A stretch of DNA of 64,000 nt from Craterostigma plantagineum. Lineage: Eukaryota; Streptophyta; Magnoliopsida; Lamiales; Linderniaceae. The notes under the pieces are model-generated. The model did not search any database and was not told the DNA's origin. It worked only from the letters and a program-made list of their open reading frames with translations. Shown here one piece after another: positions 32,989 to 47,900 of this stretch (its first letter is position 1; each line of letters opens with the position of its first letter). A program made the position numbers and the translations under genes. The stretch spans positions 22,732,501-22,796,500 of the forward strand of contig JAPQWV010000002.1 in the NCBI GenBank assembly GCA_027422505.1, in the 5' to 3' direction.

Positions 32989-35784
32989 ATGGACTTGCTT
33001 CAGAATACTCGCTACATTTCGTATTGTCCGTTTCGGGTACCTTCGCTGTTGCCTCGCCGGCGACTTTCAGTTTCGGTTTCGGATAAGCCTAGGAAGGCCA
33101 GGAAGTCTGGTAAGAACGTGTGCACGGCTTCGAACTATGATACGATGGTGAAATCGGGCGAGATTACGAGCCGACGAGAGGAGGACCATGGCGATTTGAA
33201 GGTTTGGATGGAGAGTAATGGACTCCCGCCTTGCAAAGTCGTGCTTAAAGACAGACAATCTCTTGATTCGGAGCATCCTCCGATTCATTACGTAGCTGCC
33301 AGTGAAGATCTTCAGGTCAACTCTCGCTTTTTGACTGATCCGTTTTGTGTTTTTGCTGTCTTGGGCGATGTTCATGTTAAAATTTATTTAGCGCTGAGCA
33401 AATTCTCAGTTGACTGTTTTGTTTATCGATGGGCATTGCTTAGCAAGGCGATGTTGCATTCTCCGTACCTAACTCGTTGGTGGTGACGCTGGAAAGAGTT
33501 TTGGGGAATGAGAATATCGGTTAGCTATTTTCTTTGGATCTACTTGCTGCATTTCTTCTTTGCAATTTTCTGTCTTTAGAACAAAAAAAATAAAGAAGAC
33601 ATGTTGATCTTGATCGTGAACTCTAAGCCTAATAGTGCCAAACTGACGCTAATGTATTCCAACAGAATTGATTCGATTAAAGTTCACTCACCTATACTAT
33701 TCTGAACTGTTGACTAAGTATTTGTGCTAGGATATACTTCTGATGTTAATTTTGAGAGAAAATTATCTGTCATGCAGCGGAACTTTTAACCACAAACAAG
33801 CTATCAGAATTAGCATGTTTGGCACTGTATTTGATGTATGAGAAGAAGCAAGGCAAAAAGTCTTTCTGGTATCCATATATCAGAGAACTTGATCGTCAAA
33901 GGGGCAGAGGGCAGTTAGCTGTTGAATCACCTCTTCTATGGTCAGAAGCTGAGTTGGATTACTTGACTGGAAGTCCTACTAAAGTATCTAACTCTTTCAC
34001 CCTTCCAAGTTGAAAAAGAATGTCTATTGTCTCTGTGGAGTTATCGTAATTAATTTTAAGGGCCCAAACTATTTTTGGTTGCTATGTCGGTAATTATTCA
34101 GGCAGAAATTCTAGAGAGAGCTGAAGGGATTAAAAGAGAGTATAACGAGCTTGACACTGTATGGTTCATGGCTGGATCATTGTTTCAGGTTAGTTGGGTT
34201 ACATGCATATCTTTCATGTGGTTCCAATTCATCGTTCACGGTGACCTACCAATGGTTTGCCATTACATAATCAAACTGGCTTTCCATCCTGAAACTTTGT
34301 TGTCCATCTGCAGCAATATCCATATGATATCCCTACAGAGGCTTTTCCATTTGAGATATTCAAACAAGCTTTCGTAGCAGTACAGTCATGTGTGGTGCAT
34401 TTACAGGTTTGTGTTCTGTAATCTGTTTGTGTTTATGACTTTAGAGTTTAGATATGTCAGCTAGCATAGAGGTAGAGAGGAGATGACAGCTTACATTTTT
34501 CTCCCAGAAAGTTAATCTTGCGAGGAGGTTTGCTCTGGTCCCTCTAGGACCTCCATTATTAGCATACAGAAGCAACTGTAAAGCAATGTTAACTGCTGTT
34601 GAGGGGGCTGTACAGCTTGTTGTGGACCGGGCATATAAGGCTGGAGAATCTATTTCGGTCTGGTAAGACACCATTTCCTTTTTTACTTTATTACTCCCCA
34701 TCCCCAGAAAAAAAAAGTGTTGTAGAACAAGAAGAATTCAGAAGAAAGAACCGGGGAAAAAAGAAACTGTAAAAAAGCGGTGAAGTTTATAATTAATCGA
34801 AGTGAGGAATTTCCATTATATCTAATTTTAGCTCATTTGTCATCTTGAATTGCCTATGACGTATTTCGACATTATCGTTTCCAGGTGTGGGCCGCAACCA
34901 AATTCAAAACTACTCATAAACTATGGTTTTGTGGATGAAGATAATTCCTATGATCGCCTGGTGGTGGAGGTTATATTCGATTTCTGTTCCACTCTATTTA
35001 AAATTCTATCCGATTGTCAAGTGTTATCCTTTGTGTCTTTTAGGCATCACTGAACACCGATGATCCTCATTATCAAGACAAAAGACTAGCTGCTCAAAGG
35101 AATGGAAAGCTGTCGGTACAACTTTTTCAGGTATAAATCTTCTAAATCAGATTTTCCATCCTCGGTTATTTTCGTAAGTCATGTCATTACATACTACCAA
35201 GGACAGGTTATGGTGGGAAGAGAAAGAGAGGCCGTCATGGACATGCTTCCGTACATACGCTTAGGATATGTGTCCGATCCTTCCGATATGCAATCCGTTC
35301 TTTCCTCTCAAGGCCCAACATGCCCGGTAAGCTGATGATACGGAATTTTCCATTATAGTATGTTTTAAGTAATCCAATGCTCGGTTTTTCTTGGTAAATT
35401 TGCTAAATTTTGTCTGCTGCAGGTGAGCCCTTGTACAGAGCGTGCTGTTTTAGACCAACTAGCGGAGTATTTTGTCATGCGACTTGCTGGTTACCGCACA
35501 ACCCTCGATGAAGACGAGGCTTTGGTAAACTAAAATAAAATGCCTTGTTCATTTATTTATATCTGTTTTTTCGCCTTGAACCACCTACATTGGAGATGTA
35601 CACTTTCATTTTGTAGCTTGCAGATCGTGACTTGAATCCGAAGCGAAGGGTAGCGACACATTTGGTGAGGTTGGAAAAGAAGATACTAAAAGAATGCCTT
35701 CAGACGACGGTGGACTTGATAAACCAGCTACCTGATCATTCTATATCTCCTTGCCCTGCTCCTTATGCCCCAACCCTTGCTTAA
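32989..35784 (+). CDS. SET-domain protein methyltransferase, Rubisco LSMT-like (At5g14260-type)
   Basis: Eleven exons: 32989-33315, 33444-33519, 33778-33983, 34102-34188, 34314-34406, 34508-34662, 34885-34969, 35044-35130, 35207-35326, 35423-35524, 35617-35784. All phases join, giving 501 residues with no lesion, close to the 514 of the Arabidopsis relative I recall. The Ser/Arg-rich first 45 residues suggest a chloroplast transit peptide. The split SET fold shows LKVWMESNGLPPCKV, SVPNSLVVTLERVLGN, LALYLMYEKKQGKKSFWYPY, the i-SET helix ELDTVWFMAG, and LINYGFVDEDN (about 325-335), the cofactor and lysine-channel motif. The substrate-binding domain ends in CPAPYAPTLA. Family members methylate lysines of chloroplast proteins; the substrate of this clade is unsettled. 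Start at 32989 because the upstream ATG is followed at once by a stop. Confidence 0.93.
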
Positions 35785-35786
35785 GT

Positions 35787-37840
<2,054 letters not shown>

Positions 37841-38620
37841 GGGGATTCAACACTTAAATACCTAGATCAATAAAAATTAAACAGTTCAGTCCCTTGTCAG
37901 ACTTATTTTTAACCTAGGTACCTACTTGAATTTTCTCTTACTGATAGGTACCTAACTACGGATTTACCCCTGATAAAACTGATTTATTACATCATTTACC
38001 TAGTTTCTTATTTCACCTCAAGTTCGTTCTTAAAAAAAAAATCGCACCATCCCAAACCAACTCAAATCGCGCATATTTCTCCCAGAAATCGACCCGCGTT
38101 TGTTTTTTACTTCAGATTCCACGTCGTGGGTTCTCGTTCGTCGTGGTATTCCCCTTCTGAAATCGATAGGTAAGTCGTTTGCTTCATTACAATACGTCGT
38201 GGCATTTCGTAGTGGTATTACAGTTACCAATAAGCTTGTATCTAGTTTGATTTTGCCGTTATTCGTTGGGTTTAAGCATTTTTGGTTAATGTTCGTAACA
38301 ATAGCTGCATGTTTTTCGAATGACATCGATTTGTTATTCGATTAGGATTCTTTGGAATGGTTCAATTTAGTGTGGTAGCTTTGTGCGTGTATCTTCGAAT
38401 GGGTAGACTGATTGTTGTCGATTTGGGAGTTTTGGAATGGGTCTATTTGGATTTTTTCGAAAGGGGTCAATTTGTTTTGGTACTACACGAACGTTGTATT
38501 TGGTACCATCTGTTTGGGGAAATTGGTACATCGTGTGTGTATAAAATGGTACTGCTTATTAGCAGTTTTACTTTTTTGCAGAAATGATCCGCATGACATA
38601 TCTGAGCTTTCTTACAGGTG

Positions 38621-38899
38621 TGTAATTCCAGATTATCCAAGAACACTTCAACAGATTAAACCTTCGTAGAATGTGAATGGTATGCTTTTAGAGGTTTAGT
38701 GTTGAATACGTGAGATTTTTTGCAAAATGGAAACTTAGATTAATGAGTGTTAGGGTTTAAGCTTAAATACCTTGAGAGGTATTTAAGCTTATTGGGCCCC
38801 TAACAAGCCCATTACAAACACAAACCCAATACAAACATATAAAATACACTGTAAGACTTAGAATAAATATTTTGGACACTTTTTGAAATATTCCTAACA
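38621..38899 (-). repeat. 3' LTR of the Sirevirus-like element
   Basis: 279 bp, TGTAATTCC...CCTAACA in plus coordinates; contains an inverted GCTTAAATACC...GGTATTTAAGC (about 38760-38790). Matches the 5' LTR apart from one base in a homopolymer. Confidence 0.95.
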
Positions 38900-38910
38900 T
38901 TCTCCCCCTA
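38900..38910 (-). other. Polypurine tract
   Basis: Minus strand TAGGGGGAGAA directly upstream of the 3' LTR; expected start point of plus-strand DNA synthesis. Confidence 0.8.
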
Positions 38911-38947
38911 AGTGTCCAAAGTACATATGAGCCTATTCTCTAAGTCT

Positions 38948-41900
38948 TCACTTCTTCTTCTTCTTTGAGCGAGGAGGAGGTGGAGGTTCCCTGTGGGCCA
39001 AGTAGGTCTTTCTGAATCCTAGGGCGTGCTCGAACTGTCTGATGTCATTCCGAAGAACAATTCGATATCTGATTTTTTCAATGAGTTTTCGTAGAACTTC
39101 CTTTTCTTCTAGCTCTGTGCCTTCTAATTTGTCTTCTTCAGCAACTGTCTTCTTCTTTGCTACAAGTTGGTTGAGGATAATCTTCAATGTTCCATCTGAA
39201 AATTTAGGGGCATCTGAAAGAAGGAATACTTGTAATTCCTGTTTCTGAGCTTGAAGGTAAGAGACCCCAGGAGATGGTTCAAGAAAGATGTATCCCTCTC
39301 CATACTTGTCGAGATCCTTATATCTGTTAAGCGGCAGGTTAGGTTGACTTTGCTCATATTGTTTTCCAAGGCCATTTGGAAGTCATGTGATGCAACGTAC
39401 TTGATCTGTCTCAGCATGCACTCTTTGATAGCTCTGTAACCATCTCTTTTTGTGTGAGTGTCAAGGGTGAACTTGTTGCGATAGATATTGTAAAGCTTGT
39501 TGAGTTCTCCCAGTGGGAAGTAGGGAAGATCTGCTTCTGTATATTTTTCGACTTTCCTGTCATATCGATCAATCACAAAGACAGGGCCCACATATCTTCC
39601 TACCGCCCATTCGACATCCTTGACATCACAGATGGCTGTTTGGTCTCTGAGGTATTTTCTGTACTGGTCCCTATTCATACCTCTTTGGGCTAAGCCTTCC
39701 CAGAGCATAATCTGATGACTAAGTCCTCTAGCCGTCCCTTTTAAGTGCATTAGGCCTCGAAGATTCAGCTCGTTGACTCCTTTTATCTCTTCCTCCTTCC
39801 GCCAGATCTTTGGATAGAGATCCTCAAGAAAAGGAGCCTTGATCTTCGCGTTCCTCCAACCGGTTTCTATGAATTCGTAGCCCGGCGTCGGTTCCTCGGG
39901 CACTTGATGTCGAAGGAGTTCTGGAAGCTCTGGAAGATCTGCCACAGGATTTTCTCCTTGCTCCTCTTCCTCTCGCTCAATGAAACAAAGGTCTGCTGCC
40001 GCCGCCTTTAAAATCTCGCGAACATTTTCAATCCTAATGCGGGATTCTTCTTCTGTCTCTGTTCTCGTCATCCATTCCTCTTCTAAGATGTATCTGTCGA
40101 TGTAGCCTTGAGGATCATTTGGATGAGGGTTTGTGGTTGTTTGGACTGATTGGGTAGAGATCCTCAGAGAGCCAGACTCTGCTTCGCCAAGGGAAATTGT
40201 CTGGTTCGGCCCTGGCGTAGTTTGTCTGCCCCTAGAGGACTTTGGTGGTGGGTTGGATTGTCGGGAAGAACCTCCTCCACGAGTTTGAACACCGCGTCTT
40301 CGTCCGCCGAGAGTGATTCTTGGTCTCTTCTCCCCCTCAGGACGATCCTGATCATCAGTATCGTCATGACGACGCTTCTGACTTGAGCCTTCTTGACGAC
40401 ATGTGGTTGGGTTAGGTATGATTCCTCCTTTAATCAGCTTCTTGTAGAAATCTTCTTCTTCTGGAGTCCGCTGGTTGTCGAGGGTAATGATGCGAGAGAT
40501 ACCTACATCGAAGAGCTCAAGTAGAGGCATGCTGTAAGGACTGGGTTCAGGCGGTACTCGTGGTGGTGGTAGTGAGATGAGGCGAGGCTGTGACGGTTGG
40601 TCTACCATGGGTGCCTTTCCTTTGTCCGTGGAGGCTGATTGCATGGCATCCTTAATGAGTCCTCGAACCCGTGGTAAGGTCACGGATTCAAAGAACTCAA
40701 AAAGGCGATTTTCCAGATATGCCGTCGTCACAGTTACGGGAGTTGGGGTTGGTGCACCGGCAACACTAGGATTTGCCGTTATCACACGTTCAGAACTAGG
40801 TTCTGTACGGTGGCCCTTGTCAACCGAAGTCGGATGGACTTCAGTTTCCAGGGGTCTTCCGACCTCTCCTTGCGACACATCTTTCGGAGATGGTGCTCGT
40901 GTCGTTGTGGCCACGTCAGTGTGACGGGCTTGGGTGGAGCTATCACCGAGATCGCCAAGGCGTCTCGTTAGCACGCGTCCAGAACTAGGTTCTGGTCGGT
41001 GGCTCTCCGATGATGGGCTGCTGAGGTCATCATCATCGGTGAGACTTCCGTCCAATCCTCGAAGGGCCTCGATCTGAGGCTCTTCTATGGACGTTGACGC
41101 CTGAGGATCAGGCAGAGACTCGGGCTGTGTCGTAGGAATAGTTGTGCTTTGTTGTGGAATGGACACAGAAGCCGAGGCGAATGTGAAAAGGGGGGTGCTG
41201 AGGGTTTTGAGACACTTGCCTGTTGGGAGACAAGCGAATGGTCGGGTTCGGGTTGCTCGTGCACCGGTGGGTCAATGTCGGTGTCTTCTATCCTAGGGGG
41301 TGACCCGGCCTTTTCTGACTGAGCTAGTGCAGTTGTGGTCGTCTCGGGAACACCTATTAGTGGTTGTTCGAGTCGTTCGGCATGTGGTTGTTCCTCGAGT
41401 GATTGTTCAGGTATGGTTTGTTCAGAGGATGGTGGTTGTTGGTCAGGGATTGCTTCTTGAGATGTAGTTTGTGGTGGTTGTGGGACAAATTCGGTTTCTG
41501 TGGCTTCTCTCAGTATCTCACTTGTTTGTTCTCTCTCGCTCGTTTCTACTCTCTCAGTCTCACTAACCCCTAGGTTAGACTCGGGTGGGTTGGCCGGAGT
41601 CATGGGGTGGGGAATGTTGTAATCTTTGCAGTATTTGTCAATGTCTTCTGGGTTGGCTAGTAGTAAGGTAGCGCGCGGTATAGGCATCGGTTTTCGTGAA
41701 TATTTCTCATCCGTTTTTCTTTTTTGAAGAAATTTGAGTTTGGGTGGGGTGTAGTTCTCTTCTTGAGGTCGTGGTGGTATCCCTGGTGTTGTAGTCATAA
41801 AGTGGTGGATCATCAATGAAAACCACCGAGGATATGGTAGATTCTGTGTCTTCTTCGATTTTGATTTTGATCTCTGATGAAGCTGATCGTCCAGGTCCAT

Positions 41901-42467
41901 TCCTATTAGCTTGGCATAGTCGTATCCTTTCCTGAAGACGATCCCGTGAAAGATTCGGAGAATCGTGATGTTGCATCGGTCCCATCCGGAGTGCTTGGGT
42001 GAAAAGCATTTGTTGACAATTGCGAAGAGGGTTCGCCACGGGTGTGGAATCATAGATTGTTGAAAACGGGAAACATACTCAAGTGAGCTGTAGTAACCCA
42101 TTTTCAACATATCTGCGATTATCTCGTTCTCGGATGCCTCATCTTCATATTCTGATTGAATTGGCAGCCGAAGAATTTGTCGTATGAAGTCCTTGGTGAT
42201 TCTGACAGTCTCGTTTGCGATTTTGGCTTCATAGTAGGTGGTGTTGTCTGGTGAAATTTTGGTAGTCATCGTTCCCCAGAACTGTTGAAGGTACACGGTA
42301 GGTACGGGAACTGACGCAGAGAAGGCGTATCCCAGATGGTGGTTTCTCAGGATGGATGGTATGATCTCTTCCTTACACTTGAAAGTGTTCAAGTCGATTT
42401 GAAAGTTGTTGTCCTTGATCACAATCCATTTGGAGGTAGAGTACACGAGATCTGCTGGAGTAGTCAT
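38948..42467 (-). pseudogene. Extra (env-position) ORF of the Sirevirus-like element, two frameshifts
   Basis: Three open frames follow in register along the minus strand: 42467-41085 (460 codons), 41166-39184 and 39187-38948. Their overlaps show one original reading of about 1,160 codons broken by two small indels, near 41190 and 39250. N-terminal third: a globular region with NHHLGYAFSASVPVPTVYLQ, TYYEAKIANETVRITKDFIR and FLQKRKTDEKYSRKPMPIPR, a type seen in many plant element-borne ORFs after pol. Then a long Pro/Ser/Thr/Gln-rich disordered region, a second Arg-rich region (GGRRRGVQTRGGGSSRQ), a part with WRKEEEIKGVNELNLRGLM and YVGPVFVIDRYDRKVE, and a charged tail ending in a Lys run. No transmembrane segment seen. 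Function unknown. Confidence 0.7.
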
Positions 42468-42479
42468 TCTGTCGAAACT

Positions 42480-44100
42480 GCAATTTAGAAAAGAAACGAA
42501 TTGTGAATGTAGAAGTATTTAGGAAATTTGTTGAAGTAACGAAGAACTGTTCGGCCCAAAATTTTTCAAAGTGTTTTTCACGAATGTAAGGTTTTAAAAT
42601 TTTGATCAAGTGAGTTTCACAAATTGAAACGGATTTTCAAAAGATTTCAGAATTTGTTTTGCGAGTTAGTTTTTGAAATTGAAAATGTTCGCGAATTGTA
42701 ATTTGAATAACAAATCTTGATGATGTGCGGGTCCATGAAGACTGAAGTTTTTAAATTGTTCGCTAAGTCCGTTTTGCGAATTAGTTTGAAATGGAGAAGA
42801 ATCAATTCGCAAATTTGTAATGTAGTTCGAAATAAAGTTCGCACATTGGAAATTTTTTGCGAGGTACAAATTTTTTGCGAATTTGAAGATTTGTGAGTCT
42901 GTCAAAGGGATTTCACGAATCGATTTTGAATTTGAAAAGAATTTGGCGAAGTGTTAATTGACAGTTCGTGAAGTGCGATTAATAATAAAAATTTGCGAAA
43001 ACGATTGCGAATTCGGCAATTCCCGAATTGATAAAATTAAACATGACCCGCGAAACATTCCCGAATTTAGATTCGTAAAATTTTGTTGGTCAATTTAAAA
43101 GTGCGAAGTCATTTGACTAACTTATTCTACGAATTCATTCGCAAAAAACACATATTCAATTCGCGAATCACGAATTGACAGATCAAAACGTAGATTTTTG
43201 AATAAAATCCATAAAACCCTATTCGCAGAACATTGATTTCAAACGAAATTGAAGAATAAAACCCAGAAAATCCTATTCGCAGAAAGTTGATTTCAAACAA
43301 AATTGAAGAATAAAGAACCCAGAAAAACCCTACGAACTGAACAGAGCATTGATTTCAAATTCGACACTCACAAATCCTGTCTGCACAGTCGTACTCACTT
43401 ATCACGATAATCATTTAAACTAAGTATGAGTTTATTTCACAATAATCGTATAAAACACACAAGATCTAACATAATAAACACAGACAAAACTACTCCCTGT
43501 TCTTTTACCGATGTCAACCCTGCAAATCGAAGAAAACACATGAATAATAAAAGTTTAAGGACTGTTTCTTCCATACCTCAACGAAGTCTGTGAGTGCGTG
43601 GGTGTGGACGGAAATCACAGCAACGAAAATCCAATAAATTGGCTGAGTTCGACGCTTTGGAGAGTTTTTGAGAATTTTTAGGGTTCGTAAAATCTGATTT
43701 GGGGAAGTCGCGAATAAGATAACGAAAATTTCGCGGGCCGAAAGGTAAAGTTTTAATTTAAAACTGGGCCGCAAAATTTTGTTAAAGAGGCCCACTGAGA
43801 GTTCGCGAATTATCCCTTGGTGAGGTTTTGAATAATCAGTTCGCAAATCAGAAATTAACACTTTGACGAACTAGAGGAAAGGAGATTTAAAATTTTCGGT
43901 TCGCAGATTTGGAAATAGAGTGAATTCGCAAAATGTCCATGAGTTATCACGAAGTTCGCAGATTATGATTTCACGAATTGTACTTTCGATTCGCAAACTA
44001 TAAGTTTGCGTACTTTTGCGGGTCTGCAGATTTGGTTCGCAAAAAAAATATTGTAATGTGAAGAATGCGAACTTAATTTTAATAATTGATTTCCAAAATG
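42480..44100 (-). other. Spacer after pol rich in TTCGCRAA motifs
   Basis: AT-rich, no sense ORF. Dense in TTCGC(A/G)AA-type words in both orientations (for example near 42690, 42770, 42805, 42855, 43014 and 43803). The same words crowd the 5' leader of the element (51180-51830). Confidence 0.6.
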
Positions 44101-44316
44101 ACCTAGGAAGAACAAGGTAAGTGTACGAGATTTTTAACTTACCAAAGATACCAAATAATCAAGTAATTACCCAAATCCTACCAATTTGGCTCGATCAATC
44201 ACTAGGATAGCATCAAATCGAGTTTTTCAAGATCGATTTTCATGATACGGTATCCTTATTGGAGAAGAAAAATCGTCGCCTTAGTCAAAAATTCGTCTTA
44301 ATGTCGGGACAATAAA

Positions 44317-44346
44317 TGACGTAAGTTTCCTTCGTGTTTATAAATA
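44317..44346 (+). promoter_or_regulatory. Promoter-like sequence for the antisense ORF
   Basis: Plus strand TGACGTAAG (44317-44325), an as-1/TGA-type box, followed 13 bp later by TATAAATA (44339-44346). The ATG of the 57-codon ORF lies 73 bp downstream of the TATA box, leaving a leader of roughly 40 nt. The region runs against the direction of the retroelement. Confidence 0.5.
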
Positions 44347-44418
44347 GATATGTCTCAACTCTCCTTGAAGTACCTTACATCTAAGAACTAACTCATCTCT
44401 TATTTTTCTCGTTTACAG

Positions 44419-44592
44419 ATGAATTGGCAGAAAAAGGAAGAAGAGAAGAAGCTCGAGGAACAGGCAGAGTTAAGACGTAACTTTGAGCATAATTTGGATA
44501 TGCTGGTTATTGAGATTTTCCTTCTTTTGAGCTTATTCGTTGTTTTACTTGCTATTCTGCTTTGGGTCTTAATCGGGCATACGAGTTTTTAA
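44419..44592 (+). CDS. Antisense 57-aa single-pass membrane protein ORF inside the Sirevirus
   Basis: ATG at 44419 to TAA at 44590. Residues 1-28 are highly charged (MNWQKKEEEKKLEEQAELRR start, helical or coiled-coil in type); residues 29-51 are a strong hydrophobic helix (LVIEIFLLLSLFVVLLAILL), then a short polar tail GHTSF. This is the layout of a small tail-anchored membrane protein. It lies between pol and the extra ORF, opposite in direction to both. A TTTCTCGTTTACAG just before the ATG could also serve as a splice acceptor for a GTAAGT donor at 44117. I know of antisense ORFs in some plant LTR elements, but do not recognise this one. Confidence 0.5.
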   Translation: MNWQKKEEEKKLEEQAELRRNFEHNLDMLVIEIFLLLSLFVVLLAILLWVLIGHTSF

Positions 44593-44674
44593 GAGTTATC
44601 TGCGTATTATGAATGTTTTATGTGTTTGAGCGATCTGTTCGTGTTTTGAATAATTTTATGTATTTGTTGAAAAA

Positions 44675-44787
44675 CTCCCCCTAGATGCAATGCCTATCGA
44701 GTATCTTAAAAATTGAATGATTGAAGAATTCACTTACTCCCCCTCGATGCATGGATATAGCATTTCTCCCCCTCGATGTAACGCCAT
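44675..44787 (-). other. Three internal polypurine-tract-like sequences after pol
   Basis: On minus, TAGGGGGAG (44682-44675), CATCGAGGGGGAGT (44749-44736) and CATCGAGGGGGAGAA (44778-44764) resemble the terminal polypurine tract (AGGGGGAGAA). The last is followed by an inverted repeat TCGATGTA...TACATCGA (about 44774-44808). They may be internal priming sites or relics of an earlier element end. Confidence 0.5.
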
Positions 44788-44964
44788 CAGCATTAGCGCT
44801 ACATCGACTTATTGGAAACAAGAAACAATTATTGAAAAATTAAAGAGTTAAGCTAAAGGAAAATCCTAGTTAATTAAATAACATAATGAACACGCACAGA
44901 ATGAGAGAGAAGTGAAACATAGCAAATAGATAAATCTGGAACTGTACGAAGGCATATTCGAAAT

Positions 44965-47900
44965 TTAAAAATTGAGGTTCAACATTCCCAACTTTGCAAC
45001 TAAGAATTGGAAGCGTTTTTCATCCAATGCTTTTGTAAGCAAGTCGGCTAGTTGAATCTCTGTATTGACAAAGTACATTTCTATTATGCCTCTTTCTACA
45101 TGATCCTTAATGAAGTGATATCGAAGATCTATGTGCTTAGTGCGTGAGTGATGAACAGGGTTACATGTAATTGCGATAGCACTCTTGGAATCACAGTAAA
45201 TAGGAATTCTATTTAGATCGAACCCGTAGTCCCGTAGTTGAGTTCTGATCCACAAAATTTGTGAGCAACAACTTGCTGCAGCGACGTATTCTGCTTCCGC
45301 CGTGGAAGTTGACACACAATTTTGTTTCTTCGAGGCCCAACAGACAAGCTTATCGCCTAGGAATTGGATATGTCCAGAAGTGCTTTTCCTGTCCAGTCTG
45401 CATCCTGCAAAGTCTGCGTCAGAATAACCTATTAGTTTCATACTTGAGTTTTTAGGATACCACAGTCCAAGGTCTGGTGTTCCTTTTAAATACTTCAAGA
45501 TTCTTTTGACAGCATGAAGATGCGACTCCTTGGGGTTAGCTTGAAATCGAGCACAGAGACATGTAGAGAATAAGATGTCTGGTCGACTGGCAGTGAGGTA
45601 GAGCAGTGATCCAATGATTCCTCTGTAATGAGTAACATCTACAGGTTCACCCAAGTGGTCTGCATCGAGGGAACATGAGGTTGACATTGGTGTGCTTGAG
45701 GATTTACTCTTGTCGATCCCATATTTCCTGAGAATATCGTGGATGTATTTTGATTGATTGATAAAAATCCCATCCTGAAGTTGTTTGATTTGTAATCCGA
45801 GGAAGAATGACATTTCTCCCATCATACTCATTTCAAATTGTGATTGCATCAGAATGCTAAATTCTTCACAAAGTTTAGGGTTAGTAGAGCCAAAAATGAT
45901 ATCATCCACGTAGATTTGCACAAGCATGATATCAACGCCATCTTTCTTTACGAACAAAGTAGTGTCAATTTTCCCTTTAGTGAATCCTGAGGAGATAAGA
46001 AAGTCGGATAGCACCTCATACCAGGCCCTTGGAGCTTGTTTAAGTCCGTATAGTGATTTGTCGAGTTTGTAAACAAAGTCAGGATGATCAGCATTGAGAA
46101 ATCCATCTGGCTGTGACACATACACTTCTTCTTTCAGAATTCCGTTCAGGAAGGCTGTTTTTACATCCATTTGATAGACAGTAAAGTCTTTGTGTGCTGC
46201 ATATGCAAGGAATAACCTAATAGCTTCGATTCTGGCTACATGGGCAAACGTTTCATCGTAATCAATTCCTTCTTGTTGATTATATCCCTTAGCAACGAGC
46301 CTGGCTTTGTTTCGAATTACAACACCATCTTCATCCTTTTTGTTTTTAAATACCCATTTTGTTCCGATCACAGTCTTCCCTTTTGGACGAGGAACTAAGT
46401 TCCAGACTTTGAGACGTTCGAATTGATTAATCTCTTCTTGCATAGCCACTATCCAGTTAGGATCTCGTAGTGCGTCAACTACTCTTTTAGGTTCTGTTTG
46501 GCTCAAGAAACAGGTGAAATTACATTCATTTGAATGTGATCTTCTAGTCGTTACTCCTGTATTGGGATCTCCTATTATTTGATCTGTAGGGTGATGTCGA
46601 ACCCATTTCTTTTCGTGAGGTAAGGTCGTTTCGTCTATTTGCGCTTCCTCACTTAGTGGATAGTCGATTGCAGTCGCATTAGTGTTGCCTGCTGAAGTTG
46701 AAGAGGAGGCCTCTGTTTGCGTTGTTGTCAGAGTTGTTGGGATCGAGGCTTCTGCATCTGAGGGAGGAATTGTCTGGTTAGGAATAGGTTCTGACGCATG
46801 AGTTGACGAACTAGGACTGGATTCAGTATTTAGAAAGGTATCGGTGGATGGTCTTGTCTGATTTTGAGAGATATAAATATGTTCAAAAAGTAGATCCAGA
46901 TCCAGTTCCTCTTGAACTCGTTGATTGAAGCATGTGGGGTTGTGTTGTCTAGAATTGTCAGTTGGTGGTTGATCTGGCTTCAAACTTCCTTGGTCCGATC
47001 CCGGTACTGACGAGCTCCATTCAGAGGCATCTCTCGAACACTCTCCCTTTTCTTTATGAGAGTCAATAAGGTGTAGTGTTCTAGATACTTGTCCCAAACT
47101 GCTATGTCCAGTAGAAATTTCGAGTCCCTCATCAAAGGTGACATTTATACTTTCCATGATCATTCTTCTATCTCTGAGAAATATCCTATACGCCTTAGAT
47201 TGTGAGGAGTAGCCTACGAAGATTCCTTCAGTTGCTTTTGGATCAAGTTTGGAATTGTCTTCGCGGTCGTTGGCGACAAAGCACTTGCATCCAAAAATTC
47301 GAAAATGGGCAATGTTGGGCAATCTTCCGTTTATGAGTTCATAGGGCGTCTTACCAAATCTAAGATGGATGTTTGTGCGATTCTGCGTATAGCAAGCAGT
47401 ATTCATTGCTTCAGCCCAAAGGAAATGAGGTAGTGATGATTGGATGATCATTGTTCGGGCAGCCTCTACGAGTGTTCGATTTCGCCTTTCGACAACCCCA
47501 TTTTGTTGAGGTGTGTATATAGCAGAAAACTGTTGAGTAATCCCTATGGATTCGTAGAAGTCACTGAGCTGTTGATTCTTGAATTCTGTTCCATTGTCTG
47601 ATCTAACTATTTTAACACTGCGCTGAAGTAGGTTCTGTGTTGTTCTGATTAAGTTTGGAATATGTTCGACTGTCTCTGATTTTGTTCGTAAGAAGCGTAC
47701 CCAAGTATATCGGGAATAGTCGTCGACGATAACCAGCATATACTTCTTTCCACCTATGCTTTCAGTTCGCATCGGGCCACACAAATCCATGTGTAAAAGC
47801 TCTAGAGGATGTTGAGTGGATGCTGTGTGTTTTGTAGGATGTGAAGCTTTCTTCATTTTGCCTTTCTCACAAGCAGAGCACATATGCTCTTTTTGGTACT

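Noticed and set aside
38100..38620. Host exons within the long MULE (38100-38345, 38357-38620)
   Set aside because: Splice-like signals are present, but the translations match nothing I know and the frame stops soon after 52372 when the copia insertion is ignored.
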